Shown here: in pieces, positions 25,801 to 29,000 of the stretch | How positions within the stretch are numbered: position 1 is the first letter of the stretch | Layout: each line of letters opens with the position of its first letter | DNA from: Actinomycetes bacterium | GTDB taxonomy: Bacteria; Actinomycetota; Acidimicrobiia; Acidimicrobiales; RAAP-2 | Assembly: GCA_021799915.1 (NCBI GenBank) | Contig: JAJYZN010000009.1 | Location: 1 to 29,000 of the forward strand | Reading direction: 5' to 3' | Length of the DNA: 29,000 nucleotides | Made by a program: the position numbers and the translations under genes | Notes under the pieces: generated by a model | What the model was told of the DNA's origin: nothing | Database searches by the model: none | Seen by the model: only the letters and a program-made list of their open reading frames with translations

Positions 25801-28800
25801 GCTCATCTCCGTTGGGTACGACGGCGTCGGATGATGAGCTGCTCTCGCCCTCGACGCGGCCCACGCCGTTCACAGCGGTCGAGACACCACCCGGGGGGAG
25901 TGGACCTTGGGCCAACAGCTCGTAGGTTGCTCCGGGAATGTCGGTGTCGGGCTGCTCGACGTTGTACTTCTGAGCGGTGATGTAGAGGACGGCCGGAGTC
26001 TCGGGAATCGCGACCGTGGTCCTCGAGAGCGGCAGCCCGGCCTGCAGGACGGCGGTGCAGTGGAGCGAAGTGTCCAAGACATAGTCGAGAGGTGCGCTCA
26101 CTTCACGGAGACACCACGCGTATCCAGCGGGCACCGTGAGATCCAGATCGCCCGAGGCATCGGTGGTCCCGCGTGCGTACCACGTGTCTCCGGGAACTGC
26201 GGCTGGTGCCGGGACGGGAGGCGCAGACGGAACACCACTCGGGGGTGGGGAACCTTCGACGTAGACGTCGTAGGTGGCGCCCGGAATTCCGGTGTAGGGC
26301 GTTCGGGAGTTGTACTTGAAGGCCTGGAGCGTGACCGTGGCTTCGACGTCGCTCACCGTGACGTACGTGACCGTGGCGGGTTGGCTGGGCGAGCCGGTAA
26401 GGACCCCGGTGCAGTGCGACCCAGTTGTGGCTACGTAGTTCGGCGGTGGTGTTCTTTCCACCACGCAGTAGGCGTAACCGGGGAACTGAAGCGGAAATGA
26501 CGCCATCCCGCCGGTCTGCGTGGTCGCCCGAGCGACCCAAGTCTCACCGGGGATGGGTGCGATTCCCGCCGGGGGAGTGGGTTCGTCAGGTCCGGCACCC
26601 CCGTCGACCCGGTACAGATCGAAGACTGCACCGGAGAGGCCGACTGTCGGGTTCGAGGCGTCGACCTTCTTCACCGCCACCGCCACGAACGTCCCGGGAT
26701 CGCTGACGGTGATGGGCAGTGCGGACTGCCCCATCGAGGCGGTGAAACAGCCGTGGGCTCCGGCGAGCAGACCGGCCGGGGCAGCCACCTCTGACCAGCA
26801 GTAGCTCTGCCCACCATCGAGAACGATCGGGGTGGTGCACCGGCCTGAGCTGTTCGTCGTGCAACCGGTGACGACGGCCCCCGTATCGGTGCCGGTGGTG
26901 ACCTGGATGTCGGCGCCAGCAAATGTCACCTCCGCGGGGTTGACGTCGCCGGTGGCGACCTTCTGGAACGACACCGAGACCAGGGGTTGATCAGAGAACT
27001 GCACAGTTCCGGCCTGTGATGGAGCGAGTGTCACCTCTTTGACTGGACTGGTGGGAAGCACGTAGCCCGGTGGGGGGGAGACCTCGGTGATCTGATAGCG
27101 GCCGGGAAGGAGCGCTGTGCCGTCATTGCCCGAAGGTGAGCACGTTCCCGCGACCGTCGTCGTGCAGGTTCCCAGGCTCTCGCTGAAGGGCCCACCGGGG
27201 ATGGGCGCGTACGACACGGCAAACTCCGCACCGGCAATCGGTCCGCCGGTTTCTGCGTTCACCTTGGCGATGGTCACCGATGCCGGTTGGATCGGATCGA
27301 GAACATCGACGACGGTCGGCGACGGAGAACCCCCGGTGACGTTGACCGTGATCGGGGCCTCGGCCTGATAGCCCACCGGGATGGTGGTCTCGGTGACGAC
27401 GTAACGCCCCGGGACCAACGGGTACAGCTCCCTCGTGGAGCCTGTCGATGTTCGGACGGTGAGCGTGCCGACAGTGCTGGTAGAGGGTAGGGGACCTTCG
27501 ACCGTGAACCCGGCGCCGACAATGGGGGCATAAGCGGTGTCGTTGCCCGCTTTCACGATCTCGAGACCGCCTTGGTAGTCGTAGAAGATCGCCGAACCGT
27601 TCTCACCGGGCGTTAGGAAGATCGTCTGGGTGGCGTCCGTCTTGCTGACGCCATTCCCCGGTGGAGCCTGGATCTCGGTGATCTCGTAGTAGCCGGGCAG
27701 CAGAGCGGGCCCATCGTTACCTCGAGGCGAGCACGTCCCTGTAGGTCCTGACGTCGTGCAGTCTCCGAGGTCCTCGTCGAATGTCCCGTTGTTGGCGCTG
27801 TCGTAGTGCACATCGAAGACGGCACCGTCCAGGGGTTGTCCCGTGTGCCCGTCACGCTTGGCGATGGTGACTGAGGATGGCGTGATGTGGTTCTCCAAGG
27901 CGCCCGCGAAGTAGACGATGGTGTTCGTGCCGGCCACCACTGTGACCGTCTGAGTGAAACCTCGCTGGTAGAAGGGGGGTGCCGTGAGCTCGGACACCTG
28001 GTAGACGCCCGGCGTCAGCGGTGGGCTTTGCGGAGTGACGCCGGCGCTGTCGGTGGTGAGCGTGGCGACCAGAGCTCCAGCGGACACGACACCGAACACG
28101 GCGTTCCCCGGTCCGTAGTAGGCGCCATCGTTCACCGCCTTTTCGATGTCGAGGGTGCCGTCGGCCACCGTGGGACGGTTCGTCAGCACTGCACTCTGCC
28201 CCAATGTGACGGGGGAAGCGATGGTGGCGAGATATTGAGCCTGTGTGTTGCCGCTGTGGTAGAAGCCCATTCCGGTGTGTCCGACTCGGGCGTGAACTTG
28301 GATGGTGACAGAGGTCGAGCCCGGTGCGGCAAAGATCGGCACGACTGCGCTGCCACCGGTGCCGGTGGCGAGGCCCACGCTGGTGCTCCCGGACGGAGAG
28401 TTGAACGTCGCTCCCGAGATGGACAGCGTCAACTCCTGGCCCACCACGCCATGTCCGGTACCGGGGAACTGCAGGGACACTTCGACAAACGCCGACCCGC
28501 TGATCGAAGTCCCCCCTCCCGCAATGCCCATCGAGAGCTCGGGCTCTCCGGTCGCGCCCGCCGCCTGTTGGTACCAGCCGTCGAGCGCGTCGAAGGCCGC
28601 CAGGACCCCCGAGCCCATGGCCGGGATGGCCTGACCCCAGGCCAGGTTGTCGTAGAGGATCTTTCCGGCCACGGCGAACGCATTCGGTGTCGCGCCAGCC
28701 CCGCCCGATGTCCACCATCCGTCGGCCTGCGCCTCGCTGAAGGCGAAGCCGAGCATGTTCAGGTCTGTGAGAGAGGCTCCCGGAGGTGCTGCGCCCGGGA

Positions 28801-29000
28801 CGTAGCCGTACGCAGGGACGGGGTAGAGGCCACCCGTCGCCGCGTCTTCGGCGCAGAATCCCCACCCCAGTGTGGACGGGAACCCCGGCCCGTACGAACC
28901 GTAGAAGGTGTTACGTCCGCTGAATGTGCCGCAGAAGCCGTGGAACGGATCCGGGGGTCCGACCGTGGTGCACGGTGCCTGGCCACCGGCCTGGGCAGCG
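16799..29000 (-). CDS. Giant multidomain surface protein (N-terminus off window)
   Basis: One frame is open from the right edge to TGA 16799-16801: at least 4,066 residues, with no start or signal peptide inside the window. I translated 28757-29000 by hand and it stays open, so ATG 28756 is not the start. Order, N to C: a Cys/aromatic-rich region (GWGFCAED and following); eight SpaA/Cna-B-like domains (about 28160 to 25640); LAFTG-membrane-Arg sorting signal (25577-25591 and after); a polar Pro/Gly loop; a signal-peptide-like stretch ending near 25270; a BNR-like propeller region with repeated C-x5-C pairs; two ASH-like regions; Ig-like domains interrupted by two copies of a 270-residue module; two Big_3_5-like Ig domains; a Pro/Thr linker; a C-terminal domain; a membrane span (WWLFLVVVAFFIWLAL) with RKRR. 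It is very Thr/Val/Ala rich, as expected for a surface stalk. It probably acts in adhesion or as an envelope layer; this is inference. Confidence 0.9.
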   Translation of the reverse strand, partial: AAQAGGQAPCTTVGPPDPFHGFCGTFSGRNTFYGSYGPGFPSTLGWGFCAEDAATGGLYPVPAYGYVPGAAPPGASLTDLNMLGFAFSEAQADGWWTSGGAGATPNAFAVAGKILYDNLAWGQAIPAMGSGVLAAFDALDGWYQQAAGATGEPELSMGIAGGGTSISGSAFVEVSLQFPGTGHGVVGQELTLSISGATFNSPSGSTSVGLATGTGGSAVVPIFAAPGSTSVTIQVHARVGHTGMGFYHSGNTQAQYLATIASPVTLGQSAVLTNRPTVADGTLDIEKAVNDGAYYGPGNAVFGVVSAGALVATLTTDSAGVTPQSPPLTPGVYQVSELTAPPFYQRGFTQTVTVVAGTNTIVYFAGALENHITPSSVTIAKRDGHTGQPLDGAVFDVHYDSANNGTFDEDLGDCTTSGPTGTCSPRGNDGPALLPGYYEITEIQAPPGNGVSKTDATQTIFLTPGENGSAIFYDYQGGLEIVKAGNDTAYAPIVGAGFTVEGPLPSTSTVGTLTVRTSTGSTRELYPLVPGRYVVTETTIPVGYQAEAPITVNVTGGSPSPTVVDVLDPIQPASVTIAKVNAETGGPIAGAEFAVSYAPIPGGPFSESLGTCTTTVAGTCSPSGNDGTALLPGRYQITEVSPPPGYVLPTSPVKEVTLAPSQAGTVQFSDQPLVSVSFQKVATGDVNPAEVTFAGADIQVTTGTDTGAVVTGCTTNSSGRCTTPIVLDGGQSYCWSEVAAPAGLLAGAHGCFTASMGQSALPITVSDPGTFVAVAVKKVDASNPTVGLSGAVFDLYRVDGGAGPDEPTPPAGIAPIPGETWVARATTQTGGMASFPLQFPGYAYCVVERTPPPNYVATTGSHCTGVLTGSPSQPATVTYVTVSDVEATVTLQAFKYNSRTPYTGIPGATYDVYVEGSPPPSGVPSAPPVPAPAAVPGDTWYARGTTDASGDLDLTVPAGYAWCLREVSAPLDYVLDTSLHCTAVLQAGLPLSRTTVAIPETPAVLYITAQKYNVEQPDTDIPGATYELLAQGPLPPGGVSTAVNGVGRVEGESSSSSDAVVPNGDELWAVGTSNAAGQLNFAVPAGYSWCLHELHAPNGYEPDPGFHCTAVLTTATTPPSLTIALPELPTPSPLAVLAFTGGPGIGVVIGGLLLIAGGSALLYLSRRRRVHRRPDDSPEEPQPTPEDGGGDGGSGDAGGSQRGGNPRWSQATQALWRASQSLGAVLLTEGVLTLAIMPSPVAYGAPPRHATVPVQRPDTIAPGTIAEHDVSAYELTDVACSTARDCVAVGYAAHPSARTSSAVTLYSTTGAKRFVAATTAPAYTPVTRRGTDEAVTGSPTCGPKAGSGDSWNASGCYGLLRVTCPSATVCFAMGGGGHSAYLWRSTDGGKTWVDLSTHIPANGSLGAIMGMAITTAAVGSALLVGEDPQTPTPSSPFALRASGLATTAPQFTSVSLPPGVAGLAGVTCTTATHCLAAGSDTTGAALALASTDSGATWSVRLDAQLPSETPPLRALACATATRCVAVGGDGVQTAPEAAVTTDAGMTWHVVVLQDVARSEILYDVSCSTTCDAVGATSAVSTAGVMSRNGVLLRNLTAPSAGRTTLLVRPTPLTTPAYGITVAPGVVVGGAGNFHPYGFGDLTPHTPTAAITFESIGKGSVGSVTCGGSQCVAAFPNGDHMLSYDDSSGFNDSLVPTMSTVGSDTRCVVGTTICVAGDLETTTGSHWGPIVIGSHLTVGAPAVTTETYWIGCTASACYGITRLSATSGGVIMAWTPTGTLQWLGGSLPVGSFKGAACTSVGEATTCLYATTTGIFQSATATTTSSATAPAHWRPDPTPVWTKVSSLQVTITLTDFLLSCAPLGKACMAIGMTHGQRTTIATSLASPAASSWRAVSSPELATDLVTSLACTGTGQCGMVEATSMARNTTPLTGVFTTVVTTPDAGAHWDTHRLARPVTGLFPSLSCSPGRSSSAPACELAVSAAAPLSGSVPTVFGTSNQTSSPFETHTAEHRAAPIATPSVTHVSSAADPNVAMAHSTRAADGADIAHHTAVTYTQVFSDSLVPEYDATAVGTATGPYNLVVKNVTGSAQEISDMGVFDATNMPVNQTTGTNPDDPNAIGLAKSAWPLSADTEYVIAPGANLCSALPTHALAPQSTCNIPVIFTPDRPGSVTNYLCYDYTAGTSIGNCTYLLGTTVNEPQGTQAVPPGCARGASNCPPIDQQGVAVVPGQDAGSVSGGPVVPGVISATAPSHGLFAQTLFFTGRGRRVGTRLTQAMVIQNYEGLQSARFAVAYDQGNTASPQYSLANGQGDGCGPSGTPTYPYVLPAHGQCVIDVTWIVPSGPTVAAVATIESDTPAGPSSASAYGSIGLLSTKGTFNPTTLTGTDLSVATVIEGVSLSATPTTPTRVCTALTGTHRHTLTVTAAPGMVTLVPGAVGTPVATVECTGKPAGAGVAVTWTSAAPLTATVAPPTGLTDATSTDASQVAAVAVGTTTVYACVGNATYKHTTAVATHLCVPVAVDVVAAPHLACGAFTWSLAGTGQMAKVTTRFGAPLSVTLACTGRPLTAVPLTWAISLSPSGASGTFGVRRGPTAASTTTSAAGAATSPPVYANAIADTPGETWPVAVTATLTGVGVPIGAYALSNTSGTPPGSSCPASATAPGWVLSGAGAPERTTSGGPFTPVKESVECETTAGSTPQPTASVAFSEPVAPPNGAWNGVTGPVAPETTGTGTFAGHRTASVATSPASVASINLTATTQSFVVVSPTSAPLTMGGLPLGSLDYPMAIEPTASCRVLAIGVDPVTVALVVGTSSTLTATVTCTGHGAPAGLSVTWHAASDVVTLSPIAGVTSAAATVTTAATAATPGVTTASACVTATSTCSSAQITVTRPYTCAHLGISASPSHVFVGPGTSAPVEAAVECTGRPQTGILVDWSTTTTGVATVAPTTNATGSQGTTVATVTGVSLGTTPLTACVSGTTTCATVTVVVDQLCPAETVSVSPGAIELAVGARDLLVATVDCAGVPTPAEPIAWSASPQTPITLTPTAGDSGVGGKMPVTVTGAAPGQATAVACLQGASLSAASVADGQCAEAVVDVIAPQGSCVRSWSLAGTGQVTKVTTRFAVPLSVTITCTGKPESGVRVVWEVASTKGTQTPSGAFVETTTYATHRAATALTNATGTATSPPIIANSDANATGTHWTVGVGIGTMTTTPTSRSTKMTGLLGTYALTNTADTPPTSACPASGTAPGWVLSGADAPQTTGSGGPFAPVKETLSCDTTAGTTPEPTATVAFTQPTTSPKGTWDTTATRVATATTTADTFAGHQVTDVATSPGSVAPKNTIGATLVYVVTSPTTAPKTAGAPYVGALDYEFAVTPSLPGCPDSSITASSLQMTLELEGTGNVTASVTCTGTPAPPGTPVNWAPGTPPHVTVTPPSGGTTTGGTITVTVTGTTPGTTTLRACITGTEICTTVRVVVSGSCPAPSIAATPTSVRVTAGSTAPLSALVSCGSHPVGTDVGVTWHSAATATATVAPAKGTTTVAGTVPATVDGVAPGTTVVDACIGSTTTCAAVTVVVVAPSLVATTTTLVATPDPADFATPVHLVASVSAKGVPLTSGMVTFTGPSGALLCTGVPIAQGEATCTVATLPVGTDTIGATATPSIGDAPSSGKGTATVVPDPTTTSLTPTPASSLAGQSVTLVTTTQAIEGRLVAGTVTVATTPGVEVCGPQAVESPGLVATTTCAASSLPTGADPLVAAYSGSPDDHGSKGTALETVTPAPPATTPPAKTTGTKTPPSATPPKTVTGTTPAKTPPATTPPGTTTGSKTPPSTTGIKTPPKTVTGTTPAKTPPATTPPGKTTGTSVPVTWHCTGRRCSPHFPVPLPAKPVPVLAPCPQGDVCVVPTITVVTCTPGSEVVGHTVPISCTAVVRTVFDVAPPGGMASESAGAMTTGLTALPRDGVLRLSGWRPPDAVGSYAAGAHYHGTKVGAVVYLASTGSTVVAVTVAWCVVPKSSTGIGWWLATSLPWWLFLVVVAFFIWLALTRKRRLAEDAHDRMHQRAVDELDDAIGGGGGI
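17420..17690 (-). repeat. Pro/Thr linker with a perfect 67-bp direct repeat
   Basis: Bases 17453-17519 and 17564-17630 are identical over 67 bases and lie 111 bases (37 codons) apart, so the frame is kept. A third, partial copy lies at about 17658-17685. The protein reads TTPPGTTTG, KTPPKTVTGTTPAKTPPA and similar, a flexible wall-spanning or glycosylated linker. Confidence 0.9.
18875..19705 (-). repeat. Copy B of the duplicated module
   Basis: Begins CVRSWSLAGTGQVTKVTTRF and contains ADTPPTSACPASGTAPGWV, GGPFAPVKETLSCDTTAGT, DTFAGHQVTDVATSPGS and VGALDYEFAVTPSLPGC. It lies about 1.7 kb from copy A, with three Ig-like domains between. Confidence 0.9.
20628..21420 (-). repeat. Copy A of a duplicated ~270-residue module in the giant protein
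   Basis: Begins CGAFTWSLAGTGQMAKVTTRF and contains SGTPPGSSCPASATAPGWV, GGPFTPVKESVECETTAGS, GTFAGHRTASVATSP and LGSLDYPMAIEPTASC. It matches copy B element by element at both protein and DNA level. Confidence 0.9.
23040..25197 (-). other. Cysteine-rich BNR-like propeller region of the giant protein
   Basis: Repeated units of the form CxxxxxCxAxG (CSTARDCVAVG, CPSATVCFAMG, CTTATHCLAAG, CATATRCVAVG) alternate with STDGGKTW, STDSGATW and TTDAGMTW, the Asp-box-like signature of sialidase/BNR and Ycf48-type propellers. Confidence 0.75.
25505..25591 (-). other. Internal LAxTG cell-wall sorting signal
   Basis: LAFTG is encoded at 25577-25591, followed by a glycine-rich hydrophobic span (GVVIGGLLLIAGGSALLYL) and SRRRRVHRR. 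This matches an LAxTG-type (class E sortase) sorting signal, but the frame does not end here. Confidence 0.8.
25640..28160 (-). other. Eight SpaA/Cna-B-like domains in the giant protein
   Basis: Each begins with a strand carrying the candidate isopeptide Lys (for example VTIAKRDG, VTIAKVNA, VAVKKVD, TLQAFKYN, ITAQKYN) and ends with an E-box (YEITEIQAP, YVVTETTIP, YQITEVSPP, YCWSEVAAP, YCVVERTPP, WCLREVSAP, WCLHELHAP; YQVSELTAP in the first). Approximate domain starts are 28158, 27880, 27565, 27288, 26985, 26690, 26345 and 25993. The last four add a Cys just before the E-box and another about 20 residues later. Confidence 0.85.

Overview
The window is GC-rich DNA with dense, mostly GC-ending codons and GTG/ATG starts. 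The gene types (actinobacterial CydDC, DUF2510, GYW...DGG.FSFG repeat proteins, an LAxTG sorting motif) suggest an actinobacterium, probably Acidimicrobiia. That assignment is inference from gene style; no rRNA or tRNA is present to anchor it. No mobile element, CRISPR array or RNA gene was found, and no gene-free gap exceeds about 210 bases.

Layout. (1) 1-5647, minus strand: cydD and cydC, translationally coupled by a GTGA overlap, followed after 33 bases by a large SEC-C/TPR-like protein that runs off the left edge. (2) 5808-6431, plus: a zinc-ribbon + DUF2510 protein, divergent from cydD. (3) 6486-9549, minus: a two-gene operon of an alkaline-phosphatase-superfamily protein with an apparently permuted motif order and a thiolase-like protein lacking the usual nucleophile. 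(4) 9630-13117, plus: a dienelactone-hydrolase-like protein, a membrane-anchored amidase_3 protein with a changed zinc ligand, and a divergent ApbE-like protein. (5) 13118-13903, minus: an unrecognised two-span membrane protein; 14011-14475, plus: a membrane-anchored coiled coil with hendecads followed by heptads. (6) 14487-29000, minus: a surface-protein cluster. It comprises a giant protein of at least 4,066 residues (N-terminus off the right edge), a 70-residue membrane protein overlapping it by ATGA, and a secreted CAP-like protein with six 41-42-residue repeats.

The most unusual content is in region 6. The giant frame reads through eight SpaA/Cna-B-like domains, an internal LAFTG-membrane-arginine sorting signal, a signal-peptide-like segment, a cysteine-rich BNR-like propeller region, Ig-like domains, two copies of a roughly 270-residue module, a Pro/Thr linker and a C-terminal membrane anchor. 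Two 6-base G tracts lie exactly at the join between the sortase-substrate half and the propeller half, so the join could be a real fusion, a phase-variable switch or a sequencing artefact. Together with the co-translated small membrane protein and the CAP/repeat protein, it looks like a cell-surface adhesion or envelope system that I do not recognise as described.

How the genes may work together: CydDC exports thiols for cytochrome assembly; the cluster in region 3 and the DLH-like gene look metabolic; the amidase and ApbE-like proteins are envelope or redox related; region 6 builds a large surface structure. Links between these groups are not shown by the sequence.
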